A stretch of DNA of 64,000 nt from Planctomycetota bacterium (GTDB lineage: Bacteria; Planctomycetota; Phycisphaerae; Phycisphaerales; SM1A02), in the NCBI GenBank assembly GCA_009926625.1, contig RFON01000008.1:1-64000 (forward strand), read 5' to 3'. A program made the position numbers and the translations under genes. The notes under the pieces were generated by a model. It was not told the origin of the DNA. It worked only from the letters and a program-made list of their open reading frames with translations, and did not search any database. Shown piece by piece: positions 40,402 through 47,984 of the stretch. Position 1 is the stretch's first letter, and each line of letters starts with the position of its first letter.

Positions 40402-42207
40402 TCAGGCGGGTGGAATCCCAGCGGGTTGCTCGAGAAGTCCGGCTCCTCGGCGGTATCGGACCTGCAAGCCCGGCGGGGCAATGATCTCACCGTCATCCGA
40501 AACCCGCAGTTGTCCAGTCTGCCTGAGATACTCGAGCACCGCGATTTGCACTTCACGGAGAGCGCGCGCCTTCTCGTTTTCCGCTCGGTTCAATTCATCC
40601 ACGGCTTCGGTGCGATCTCGGGGACTCGCCCGATCAGGCGCCGCATCGATGCTTGCCTGCCGATTTCGCGCAATGTCGATGTTCTTGTCCTGCAAGGCAA
40701 GCGTGTAGAGCGCACGGTCAATCCGACGCGCCGCCTGACGAACTTCCACTGCAGCCGTGTTCTGCGCGAACACGAACTGGCGGTCCACTTGCTCGAGCAG
40801 CACCTGCGCCTTTCGCACATTCACCTCTTCGATGGTGCGATCGATCGGCAGATCCACGGCCATCCCGACTGCCCAGTTGTTGAATGTGTCATCCAACTGC
40901 ACGCCGTTGAAGAAGTCAGGGTTGCTCAAGAGCGAAGCGGTCGCAAAGAAGTCGGCGCCTGCAAGCACCGCGTTGCGCGCATTGTCCACCTTGCGCCGCG
41001 AGTCCACCACGCGATCGCGCGCTGTCTGCAAATCAAGGCGCCATTCGAACGCAGAAGCAATCGACTGCCCAGGATCGATCGTGGGCGCGTCAAGGTCGAG
41101 CATCTCCGGTTCAATCACGATTGCCTTGTCCGTCTCGTAACCGATCCGCAGCTTGAACCGATCGACCGCCAGCTTGTAGATCTCCTCAAGCGTCGCCAGA
41201 TTGTTGATCACGAACAGGGCACGCTGCTTCGCCAAATCAGCCTGGAACGCAACCTGCCGTCCACTTTCGACAAGCGCGTCCTCGCGTTCGACGATGCTGC
41301 GCAGGCGTTCCACCTGCGCTCGCGTGTTCGCGATCACCTGCTGCTGCACAACCAAGTCGTGGTAATCGCTGAAGACTGCAATGTAAAAGCGTCGGCGAAA
41401 GTCCTCGAACGCCCGCGCGCCGTACACCATGTTGCGCTTGGACTGGATCAGATCCTCCTGCGCCACCAGTCCCGCGCCGCGCAGCAGGGGAATGTTGAGA
41501 TTGAGCGCCACATCAATCGAGTTCGTCTGTCCGGTGATGACCGCTTCCTGCAGTTCGTTCGACGCCTGCGCAAGGATCGACGCACTGATCTCGCCGCCGT
41601 AGGGAAGCTTCTGGCGCGCCGAAAACTCGTTCACCAGCTGCAGTGCTGTTGACTGCGCGCTGTCGACGGTTACGCCCTGCACTTGCGGCGTGATGGTGTC
41701 GAAGATGCGTGGACTCCAGATGTGCTGCTGAATCAGCAAGTCGAGTGCGATCAGCAGATAGGTCTCTTCCGCTACGCGGTACTCGATGCTCTTGCGGATC
41801 GCGTACTGAAAGCTCTTGGAGAGGTTGAAGCGTTCGGCGTCGGCGGGGGGCGGCGAGGTGGAAGTGACCTCGCGGATGACTCGGTCCGCATCGAGCTTCT
41901 GCTTCAGACGCGCTTGGTAGTCCAACTCTTCCGCCGTCGGATTGACCGTCGGTGGCTGATTCAGCCCTGGGCTGTCGGCCGTGAACGGCGTTCCCTGATA
42001 CTTCGACTCGGTCTGGTTCAGCAGAGGAACGCTTGCGGGTTCGCGGATCGAGTCGCTCGCCTCGCGAAGGCGCCGCTCCGCGTCTGCGTCGATGGCGACG
42101 AGACTTTCATCGCGGCACGACTGGAGGGTCAGGGCGACGACCAACACGAGCAGTAGTCGCTGCCGCGAACACTCAGGGTCACAAGTATTGGTGAATGGGG
42201 CTTGCAC
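40402..42207 (-). CDS. TolC-family outer-membrane lipoprotein
   Basis: 601 residues from GTG 42207. Hydrophobic start with lipobox LTLQSC (Cys31). After a Pro/Thr/Asn-rich linker, two TolC-type helical repeats follow with phrases such as LNIPLLRGAG (about the middle) and VGMAVDLPIDRT, plus long coiled-coil helices. It forms the outer-membrane exit for the HlyD adaptor encoded next. GTG start rests on the lipobox spacing and TAGATT 12 nt upstream; no ATG is available in that stretch. Heads the five-gene minus-strand group. Confidence 0.88.
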   Translation of the reverse strand: MQAPFTNTCDPECSRQRLLLVLVVALTLQSCRDESLVAIDADAERRLREASDSIREPASVPLLNQTESKYQGTPFTADSPGLNQPPTVNPTAEELDYQARLKQKLDADRVIREVTSTSPPPADAERFNLSKSFQYAIRKSIEYRVAEETYLLIALDLLIQQHIWSPRIFDTITPQVQGVTVDSAQSTALQLVNEFSARQKLPYGGEISASILAQASNELQEAVITGQTNSIDVALNLNIPLLRGAGLVAQEDLIQSKRNMVYGARAFEDFRRRFYIAVFSDYHDLVVQQQVIANTRAQVERLRSIVEREDALVESGRQVAFQADLAKQRALFVINNLATLEEIYKLAVDRFKLRIGYETDKAIVIEPEMLDLDAPTIDPGQSIASAFEWRLDLQTARDRVVDSRRKVDNARNAVLAGADFFATASLLSNPDFFNGVQLDDTFNNWAVGMAVDLPIDRTIEEVNVRKAQVLLEQVDRQFVFAQNTAAVEVRQAARRIDRALYTLALQDKNIDIARNRQASIDAAPDRASPRDRTEAVDELNRAENEKARALREVQIAVLEYLRQTGQLRVSDDGEIIAPPGLQVRYRRGAGLLEQPAGIPPA

Positions 42208-42219
42208 AGCGAGATAGGC

Positions 42220-42225
42220 AATCTA
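42220..42225 (-). promoter_or_regulatory. -10-like TAGATT before the TolC-like gene
   Basis: TAGATT lies 12 nt before GTG 42207 on the minus strand. Confidence 0.45.
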
Positions 42226-42503
42226 TCGACGCAGTTTGATCGTCCGATGCGGATTGTGAGGTCCATTGTGAAACGCAGACTCGCCAGCGACCACTACCCG
42301 AGCGAACTGGCAAGGATCGGCTTGGCAGAAGGAAAGCCGACTTTGCGATAGATTTAGGCGACAATCACATCCATATAGCCGAACTTCGTCGAAAGCGTGG
42401 ACATTTTCACCAATATGGCGATTCGATCCGTCATCAATCGATGCATTTAACCGAAGTTCGCCGTTTAGATGGACTAAAAACGGCAAAAGCGTCGATCATC
42501 GCC

Positions 42504-42536
42504 AAAAAAGCGCAAGGCCTAGCTGTCGCTAGGCCT
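42504..42536 (-). terminator. intrinsic-terminator-like hairpin on minus strand
   Basis: Perfect stem AGGCCTAGC/GCTAGGCCT (42515-42536), followed on the minus strand by TGCGC and then TTTTTT (42509-42504). It could end a transcript coming from the dehydrogenase operon or from an RNA gene in the gap. Confidence 0.6.
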
Positions 42537-42622
42537 CGGCCAGATCCCCAATGTTCATGCGCGGTCCATCCCAGCCGCGCGTTGTTCCTTCCCATCCATC
42601 CCTTGCGGGATTCCCTATCCGC

Positions 42623-42726
42623 TTTCCTACCCTCCTCGGTCCCCCTTCCCTCCCTCCGAGGTCCTCATCTTCCTCCGCTCCGCCCAATTCGTCCTTTTCC
42701 TACCCTCCTCTTTTCCTACCCTCCTG
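42623..42726. repeat. three TTTCCTACCCTCCT units
   Basis: Copies at 42623-42636, 42695-42709 and 42711-42725; the last two are immediately tandem (16-bp period). On the minus strand they read as purine-only except for one T per unit. Confidence 0.85.
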
Positions 42727-42741
42727 ACTCGTTCAAATGGT

Positions 42742-42814
42742 CCTGAGAGGGCTCCGAGATACTCGCCCAACCCCATCAGGACCTGAGAACCGCACTCCGA
42801 GACACCTCGCCCAG
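42742..42814. repeat. imperfect tandem duplication, about 41-44 bp period
   Basis: CCTGAGA followed by CTCCGAGATACTCGCCCA is echoed downstream by CCTGAGA and CTCCGAGACACCTCGCCCA. Confidence 0.65.
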
Positions 42815-43095
42815 TCGGTTCCCACCACGAAACTTCCGCGTCGGACGCTCGTTGAGGGTTTCCCCGCTCATTCGTGCTCTTCGAAAGGTGGCAAACTTCG
42901 GCGCACATCTCGCGTGCTGAGCGGGGCGCCTCTTGGATTGCCAGACACCAACATTGTTGGATTCCACGGGAGCTCGCGCAAACCAAAGGACCAAGATTTT
43001 GTGAATAGCCGTTTTCAATCAGAAAAAGATGATTGATACTGCGGCTGCATAACGCGCGGCGCGTTGAACAGCCGAACTGCCCGTGTCCGAGCTCG

Positions 43096-43977
43096 TTAAA
43101 GCCCCACCGGATGCCAGGTCGTCTTGACTTCGATCACCGACCCGAAGGCTCGCGGATCAGTCCATGCGCCTTCATCCATGAACGCTGCGTTCGGATCAAT
43201 CAGCCGAACGCGCTTCATGTTTTCCGCAACCCCCAACTGCAGTGTCTTCGCCACCTCTGGTGGCACCGCGGCGACGACTGCGTCGATGTCGCGGTGCGCA
43301 GCCACAACGGGCGCCAACTCCTCGGTCGTACCAGTCAGCAGATTGAGCACTCCAGGCGGGATATCCGAACTTGGCGCCGCCTCCGACACGATCAGCGCGG
43401 GAACGGGCTCGGTTGGGCTCGCAATGGCAACCACCGTGCAACCACACGCGAGTGCGGGCAGCACCAACGACAGAAAGCCAAGCAGTGGGTGCTCCTGCGG
43501 TGCAAAGACCGCAACGACGCCGACCGCTTCGACCTGCGAAAGGCAGTGGTACGGCCCAGCGACGGGATTTCGTCCGCCGACCACGCTCTCCAACTTGTCG
43601 CACCAACCCGCAAACGACACGATGCGATCAAGGCTCAGGTCGACTTCAAGCCGCGCCTTGCCGCGACCAAGCGTGCCGCCCAGCCGCACCGCCTCCACCA
43701 GTTCCGCGCGCCGACCATGGAGGATCTCGGCCAAGCGATAGAGGATCTGACCGCGGAGCATCCCGCTCGATGCAGCCCATCGATCCTGCGCTGCTCGCGC
43801 GGCTTCGACTGCATCACGCAAATCCTTTCGCGATGCATGCGCCGCATAAGCGATGGCGCGACCGCCCGAGCGGTCGTTCACATCGTGCACGGGCAGGACG
43901 CGCCCCGACTCGCTGCGTGGATACGCCCCGTTGATGAAGAGTTTCCATGTCTTCGTGACTTCAGCGCGGTCGGTCAT
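43096..43977 (-). CDS. truncated aldehyde dehydrogenase-like protein (ALDH16 C-terminal-like)
   Basis: 293 residues from ATG 43977, which has GAGGAG 6 nt upstream; a longer frame to 44094 would overlap the full dehydrogenase. The sequence follows the ALDH N-terminal and cofactor regions (KLFINGAYPRSESGR, FAPQEHPLLGFLSLVLPALACG) but stops before the catalytic Cys/Glu part. It lacks a usable nucleophile and has lost the FTGS motif. This is the pattern of the second, inactive half of ALDH16, there fused to a full ALDH. The 31-nt gap after the full-length gene supports a functional pair rather than a decayed gene. Confidence 0.85.
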   Translation of the reverse strand: MTDRAEVTKTWKLFINGAYPRSESGRVLPVHDVNDRSGGRAIAYAAHASRKDLRDAVEAARAAQDRWAASSGMLRGQILYRLAEILHGRRAELVEAVRLGGTLGRGKARLEVDLSLDRIVSFAGWCDKLESVVGGRNPVAGPYHCLSQVEAVGVVAVFAPQEHPLLGFLSLVLPALACGCTVVAIASPTEPVPALIVSEAAPSSDIPPGVLNLLTGTTEELAPVVAAHRDIDAVVAAVPPEVAKTLQLGVAENMKRVRLIDPNAAFMDEGAWTDPRAFGSVIEVKTTWHPVGL

Positions 43978-44008
43978 GGATTGCTCCTCGGAGTCGTCAT
44001 TGGAGTGA

Positions 44009-45460
44009 TCATGCGAGATACGCAGCGAGGCCCGCGCGACCACCTTCGCGACCGAAGCCCGATTCGCGATACCCACCGAACGGTGCCGCCGCATCGAACT
44101 GGTTGAAGGTGTTGCACCAGATGACGCCCGCCTTGATCTGCCGCGCGATTTCGTACGCCTTCGATCCCGAACTTGTCCAGATGCCGGCGCTCAGCCCGTA
44201 CATCGTGTTGTTCGCGCGCACGACCGCTTCCTCGGGCGTTCGAAATGTCATGACTGCAAGCACGGGTCCGAAGATCTCTTCGCGTGCGATCGTGTGCGAT
44301 GGCTGCACGCCAGTGAAGAAGCAGGGACGGCACCAGAAGCCGCGCGATGGCAGTGTTGCACCAGAGACCTCGTGATGCGACGCACCTTCCGACACACCAG
44401 CACGGATGAACCCCTCGATTCGTTCGAGTTGTGCGCGACTGTTGATCGCACCGACATCCGTGTTCTTGTCGAGCGGGTTGCCGACGCGAAGGCTTTGCAT
44501 GCGGTGGCGAAGCTTGTCGATCACTTCGTCCACGATGCACTCCTCCACCAACAAGCGGCTGCCCGCACAGCAGACCTGCCCTTGATTGACCCAAATCGCC
44601 GACACAATGCCCTCGACGGCCTGATCGATCGGCGCGTCGGCGAAAATGATGTTCGGGCTCTTGCCGCCGAGTTCGAGCGTCAGCCGCTTCGAAGTGCCTG
44701 CGACTGCCGTGGCGATTGCGCGGCCGACATCCGTCGACCCCGTGAACGCCACCTTGTCGACATCCGCATGCTGAACGAGGTCGCGACCAGTCGCACCCGC
44801 GCCCGTCACGATGTTGACGACACCTCGGGGCAAGTCAACTTCCTGCAGGATTTCGGCGAGCCGCAGTGCCGTCAGCGGCGTTGTCTCCGCTGGCTTGAGG
44901 ACCACTGTGTTGCCGCAGGCGAGTGCCGGCGCGATTTTCCATGCAGCCATGAGCAGTGGAAAGTTCCAGGGGATCACCTGAGCGCACACGCCAATCGGCT
45001 GCGGATCCGCACCCGTCGAGGTTGGCAGTGCATAGCGAAGCTTGTCGCACCATCCTGCATGATGGAAAAAGTGCGCGGCGGCGAGCGGCACATCCTCGTC
45101 CCGCGTCTCGCGAATCGGCTTGCCATTGTCCATGGTTTCGAGCACGGCGAGTTCCCGAGCCCGCTCCTGGATCCGCCGCGCGATTCGATACAAGTACTTC
45201 GCGCGCTCGAGCGCCGGCAACTTCCGCCAGCCCTTGAGCGCCTTGCGCGCGGCGACCACGGCATCGTTCACATCCGCAGCGTCGGCTTCGGCGACCTCGG
45301 ACAGGGGTTCTTCCGTCGCAGGATTGATGGTCGCAAACATGCGCCCCGACCGCGCAACGCGAAATGCACCATCGATGAAGAGTCCGTGCTCGGGCGCAAT
45401 GTCGACCTTCATCGACTCGGGCGCGGGCGCGTAATCCCACGGTGGTTTCGAGAGAGTCAT
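44009..45460 (-). CDS. aldehyde dehydrogenase, full length
   Basis: 483 residues. NAD(P)-dependent oxidation of aldehydes. Motifs: VIPWNFPLLMAAWKIAPALACGN region, FTGSTDVG, LELGGKSPNII (Glu general base), GQVCCAGSR (catalytic Cys) and EEIFGPVL. All active-site residues are present. The upstream minus-strand sequence has GATACT 6 nt before ATG 45460, a near fit to the -10 pattern of this genome. It is followed by the truncated paralogue, so the pair may form an ALDH16-like complex. Confidence 0.94.
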   Translation of the reverse strand: MTLSKPPWDYAPAPESMKVDIAPEHGLFIDGAFRVARSGRMFATINPATEEPLSEVAEADAADVNDAVVAARKALKGWRKLPALERAKYLYRIARRIQERARELAVLETMDNGKPIRETRDEDVPLAAAHFFHHAGWCDKLRYALPTSTGADPQPIGVCAQVIPWNFPLLMAAWKIAPALACGNTVVLKPAETTPLTALRLAEILQEVDLPRGVVNIVTGAGATGRDLVQHADVDKVAFTGSTDVGRAIATAVAGTSKRLTLELGGKSPNIIFADAPIDQAVEGIVSAIWVNQGQVCCAGSRLLVEECIVDEVIDKLRHRMQSLRVGNPLDKNTDVGAINSRAQLERIEGFIRAGVSEGASHHEVSGATLPSRGFWCRPCFFTGVQPSHTIAREEIFGPVLAVMTFRTPEEAVVRANNTMYGLSAGIWTSSGSKAYEIARQIKAGVIWCNTFNQFDAAAPFGGYRESGFGREGGRAGLAAYLA

Positions 45461-45474
45461 CGACCTAGTATCGC

Positions 45475-45507
45475 ATGAACATCACTCCCGCGAGAAACCG
45501 CCCATGA
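45475..45507 (+). other. possible 10-codon leader frame before the SOUL gene
   Basis: ATG 45475, 3 nt after TAGTAT, runs ten codons to a TGA that overlaps the SOUL start as ATGA. It could be a translated leader, or the promoter-like element may simply be fortuitous. Confidence 0.25.
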
Positions 45508-46232
45508 TCATGCCCATGCCGACCACTGCCGCCGCGATCCTGCTTGTTGTCCTGCAAAGCGCTCCTGCAGACCGCTCCTTACTGCTCCCTGCACCAGGGG
45601 AAGTCCTGCGCGTCGGCACATACGGCAGCGGACCCTCCGCCGAACCGCAGCGCGACGGCGACTTCTGGCAGTGCGGTCGGTGCCAGATCGAAGCGCCGCT
45701 GCCGGTGGGGTATCCAGCGCCCACGCCGCCGGGCGCGATTGAGATCAAGTCGTATCCCTCCGTGCGCCGCGCGGAGTTCTCGTCATCAGGCAACTCAGGT
45801 GCGGGCTCGTTCGGTGCGTTCTGGCCACTGTTCAACCACATCAAGGAACGCGAGATCGCGATGACCAGTCCCGTCGAGATGGACTACCGAGAAATGACGC
45901 GCGACACCGACGGACTGCTCGATGACCGAAAGGGAAACTGGACGATGTCATTCCTGTACCGCGAGGCGGACCTCGGTCCAGTGGGAAAGGACGGCCAGAT
46001 TGCGGTGGTCGACACGAAACCGGTGACGGTGCTGAGCATCGGGCTCAAGGGCGCTTACAGCATGAAGCGAACGAACGAGGGACTCCGCATGCTGCGTGAG
46101 TGGCTCGATGCGCATCCAGGTTGGACCGCCGTGGGCGATCCTCGGCAGTTTTCCTACAACGGTCCTGCCATCCGAAACGCAGACAAGTGGAGTGAAGTGC
46201 ACCTTCCAGTAGCGCTGACCGCAGTGAAGTGA
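45504..46232 (+). CDS. SOUL heme-binding family protein, secreted
   Basis: 242 residues. The N-terminus MIMPMPTTAAAILLVVLQSAPA is a signal peptide. The SOUL domain is visible in IEIKSYPSVRRAEF, FGAFWPLFNHIKEREIAMTSPVEM, MSFLYREADLGP and FSYNGPAIRNADKWSEV. SOUL/HBP proteins bind heme or related tetrapyrroles; no enzymatic role is established. Three closely spaced Met codons leave the exact start open (45504, 45510 or 45516). The gene is divergent from the aldehyde dehydrogenase. Confidence 0.88.
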   Translation: MIMPMPTTAAAILLVVLQSAPADRSLLLPAPGEVLRVGTYGSGPSAEPQRDGDFWQCGRCQIEAPLPVGYPAPTPPGAIEIKSYPSVRRAEFSSSGNSGAGSFGAFWPLFNHIKEREIAMTSPVEMDYREMTRDTDGLLDDRKGNWTMSFLYREADLGPVGKDGQIAVVDTKPVTVLSIGLKGAYSMKRTNEGLRMLREWLDAHPGWTAVGDPRQFSYNGPAIRNADKWSEVHLPVALTAVK

Positions 46233-46235
46233 CCA

Positions 46236-46258
46236 CGCGGCGCGTTCCCCGCGCCGCG
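46236..46258 (+). terminator. GC hairpin after the SOUL gene
   Basis: Stem CGCGGCGC/GCGCCGCG (8 bp, 7-nt loop), 4 nt after the SOUL stop. There is no T-tract. Confidence 0.45.
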
Positions 46259-46280
46259 CGGAAGTGCGCCGAGTTGTCGA

Positions 46281-46286
46281 TACCCT
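46281..46286 (+). promoter_or_regulatory. -10-like TACCCT before the ROK gene
   Basis: TACCCT ends 6 nt before ATG 46293, the tightest leaderless geometry in the window. Confidence 0.55.
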
Positions 46287-46292
46287 GCAGGC

Positions 46293-46982
46293 ATGACGAC
46301 GAAGGTGCTTGCGATCGACATCGGTGGCACGAATGTGAAGGTTCGCGTCGAGTCCGATCCGCAGAAGCGGGCGTTCCCATCCGGGCCGACGCTGACACCG
46401 CAGCAGATGCTCGATGGTGTGAAGGAACTCGCGAAGGATTGGGAGTATGACGCCGTGTCGATCGGCCTTCCAGCACCCATCGTGAAGAACCAACCCGCGC
46501 GCGATCCCGTGAATCTTGGTGCGGGGTGGAAGGACTTTGACTACGACAGCGGCTTTGCCAAGCCGGTCAAGTTGATCAACGATGCGGCCATGCAAGCGGT
46601 CGGTTCCTATGAAGGCGGTCGCATGCTGTTCCTTGGGCTCGGCACAGGGCTTGGGTCGTGCCTCATCGCGCAGCATGTGATCATCCCGACCGAACTCGCC
46701 CACATGCCATACAAGAAGGGGGGATCCTTCGAGGACTATGTCGGCAAGAAGGCGCTCAAGAAGAATGGACGAAAGCGCTGGGAGAAGAATGTCCACAAGG
46801 TCGCGGAGATTCTCTCGGCGGCGCTGCTGCCTGACTATGTCGTGATCGGTGGCGGCAATGCAGCGAACTTGAAGGAGATCCCCGCCAACTGCAGGCTCGG
46901 CGACAACGCGAATGCGTTCCTCGGCGGCTTCAGGCTCTGGCAGCAGGAGTGGGCGAACTCGGTGCCTGTGTACGACCGCTGA
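46293..46982 (+). CDS. ROK-family kinase, polyphosphate-glucokinase-like
   Basis: 229 residues. Phosphate-1 motif AIDIGGTNVK (7-16), INDAAMQA and GLGTGLGS define an actin-fold sugar kinase. The ROK zinc Cys motif is absent, and the segments PTELAHMPY, GRKRWEKNV and DYVVIGGGNA follow polyphosphate glucokinase more than ATP hexokinases. It may phosphorylate glucose using polyphosphate or ATP; the donor is inference. The last 53 nt overlap the convergent lgt gene. Confidence 0.82.
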   Translation: MTTKVLAIDIGGTNVKVRVESDPQKRAFPSGPTLTPQQMLDGVKELAKDWEYDAVSIGLPAPIVKNQPARDPVNLGAGWKDFDYDSGFAKPVKLINDAAMQAVGSYEGGRMLFLGLGTGLGSCLIAQHVIIPTELAHMPYKKGGSFEDYVGKKALKKNGRKRWEKNVHKVAEILSAALLPDYVVIGGGNAANLKEIPANCRLGDNANAFLGGFRLWQQEWANSVPVYDR

Positions 46983-47937
46983 GCGGCAGGATGCCACCAA
47001 CGGGCGGCGCAGACGAACAGTGGCTGCGCCACAACACGAATGCACCGAGCAGCATCATGGCGATCGAGAGCAGCATCGGCAGCGTGAGAAAGCCGATCAT
47101 GAAGACGCCGTCATCTGCCTGTCGCAACTGCTCGCTGAAGAGTCGCGCTGCGCCGTAGGTGACGAGGAACGCCCCTGCGATCACGCCGGGGCGGCGCGGT
47201 CGCAACCACACGATCGACAGGACTGCAAGCAGCAATGGACCATCGGTCGCCGCTTGGATGAAGTTGTTGGGCCAATAGGCAGTCAGGAGCGGCTCGAGCC
47301 GCGCAACGACATCGGCGCGGTGTTTGTACGCGGCATCCACGATGGCGTTCGGCAGCGGCTGCGATGGATCCACGAGTGGTGCCAGCGACTGCAACGACTG
47401 CACGGGAAAGTTCGGCTCCAACACTTCCTGCGGATACTTGACGGACCACCAAGGCGGGGACGCTTGCATCGATGCGGGAAGTGCCTTCCCCCACAGCTCG
47501 CCGTTCACCCAGTTGGCAAGCCGACCGAAGCAGAGCCCCGGCGGCGACGCGAAAGCCAAGCAGTCAATCACATGCGGCACCGAGATGTGGTGCCGCCGCG
47601 CGAACAACACGGCAGCGATCACGGTGCCGATGATGCCGCCGTGGCTCGCCATGCCTCCCTTATGAATGTCAAGCAGTCCCCACCACGGGACTCCATCATG
47701 GAATGTGATCAGGAGTCGAGGCTCATAGAAAATGACATGCCCGAGTCGTCCACCCGCGACGACACCGATGATGACATAGGTCATCAGGTCGGCTACTTGC
47801 GTTGTGGAAAGCAGGATGCGACCGCGCTGCGCAAGCGTTCGCAGCAGCAGCCAACAACAGAGGAAGCCGAGCATGTACGAGAGTCCGTACCACCGCACGC
47901 CGATCCCCGGAGAGATCTCGATAGCCATGGGACTCAT
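46930..47937 (-). CDS. lgt: prolipoprotein diacylglyceryl transferase
   Basis: Transfers a diacylglyceryl group to the lipobox Cys of preprolipoproteins in the inner membrane. 335 residues from ATG 47937 (GTG 47961 and ATG 47928 are alternatives). Family marks: IGVRWYGLSYMLGF, SHGGIIG and FGRLANWVNGELWG. It is longer than the usual 260-300 because of an insert around FPVQSLQSLAPLVDP, and the widely conserved HPSQLYE segment is changed to WPNNFIQAA. Substrates exist in the window (ThuA-like and TolC-like lipoproteins). Confidence 0.9.
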   Translation of the reverse strand: MSPMAIEISPGIGVRWYGLSYMLGFLCCWLLLRTLAQRGRILLSTTQVADLMTYVIIGVVAGGRLGHVIFYEPRLLITFHDGVPWWGLLDIHKGGMASHGGIIGTVIAAVLFARRHHISVPHVIDCLAFASPPGLCFGRLANWVNGELWGKALPASMQASPPWWSVKYPQEVLEPNFPVQSLQSLAPLVDPSQPLPNAIVDAAYKHRADVVARLEPLLTAYWPNNFIQAATDGPLLLAVLSIVWLRPRRPGVIAGAFLVTYGAARLFSEQLRQADDGVFMIGFLTLPMLLSIAMMLLGAFVLWRSHCSSAPPVGGILPLSGRTQAPSSPTPAARA

Positions 47938-47966
47938 CTGATGCACGATGGATGCCAGCACCCCCG

Positions 47967-47972
47967 TAGCAT
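47967..47972 (+). promoter_or_regulatory. -10-like TAGCAT before trpD
   Basis: TAGCAT ends 12 nt before ATG 47985. Confidence 0.45.
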
Positions 47973-47984
47973 CTCCACTTCCGC

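Larger units (their letters stand above)
42208..43095. other. 888-bp gene-free region rich in inverted repeats
   Basis: The only long non-coding stretch in the window. 42208-42500 is unusually AT-rich for this chromosome. 42515-42536 is a perfect 9-bp hairpin. 42620-42726 is an almost pure pyrimidine tract on the plus strand. 42739-42783 and 42862-42926 carry 8- and 9-bp inverted repeats (GGTCCTGA/TCAGGACC; CCCCGCTCA/TGAGCGGGG). 42742-42814 is an imperfect tandem duplication. 42948-42960 is a 5-bp hairpin. Open frames here have no family likeness. I found no rnpB, tmRNA, SRP or tRNA signature. A structured RNA on the minus strand is possible. Confidence 0.7.

Noticed and set aside
42441-42746. 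101-codon plus-strand frame in the gene-free region
   Set aside because: Encodes Pro/Leu/Ser from the pyrimidine tract only; not credible as a protein.
42627-42986. 119-codon minus-strand frame in the gene-free region
   Set aside because: Composition follows the purine tract, there is no recognisable domain or start signal, and the repeats argue for non-coding DNA.
42208-43095. RNase P RNA, tmRNA, SRP RNA or a tRNA
   Set aside because: I looked for the GAGGAAAGUC and ACAGAAAC blocks of RNase P, a tag frame and CCA end for tmRNA, the SRP tetraloop region and a tRNA T-arm on both strands and found none.
43096-43977. Pseudogene of an aldehyde dehydrogenase
   Set aside because: The short gene has a proper GAGGAG site, normal codon use and no internal stop, and matches a known non-catalytic ALDH16 half.
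43033-44106. 357-codon plus-strand frame over the truncated aldehyde dehydrogenase
   Set aside because: Antisense of a gene with a clear ribosome site and ALDH homology; the translation is His/Arg-rich and motif-free.
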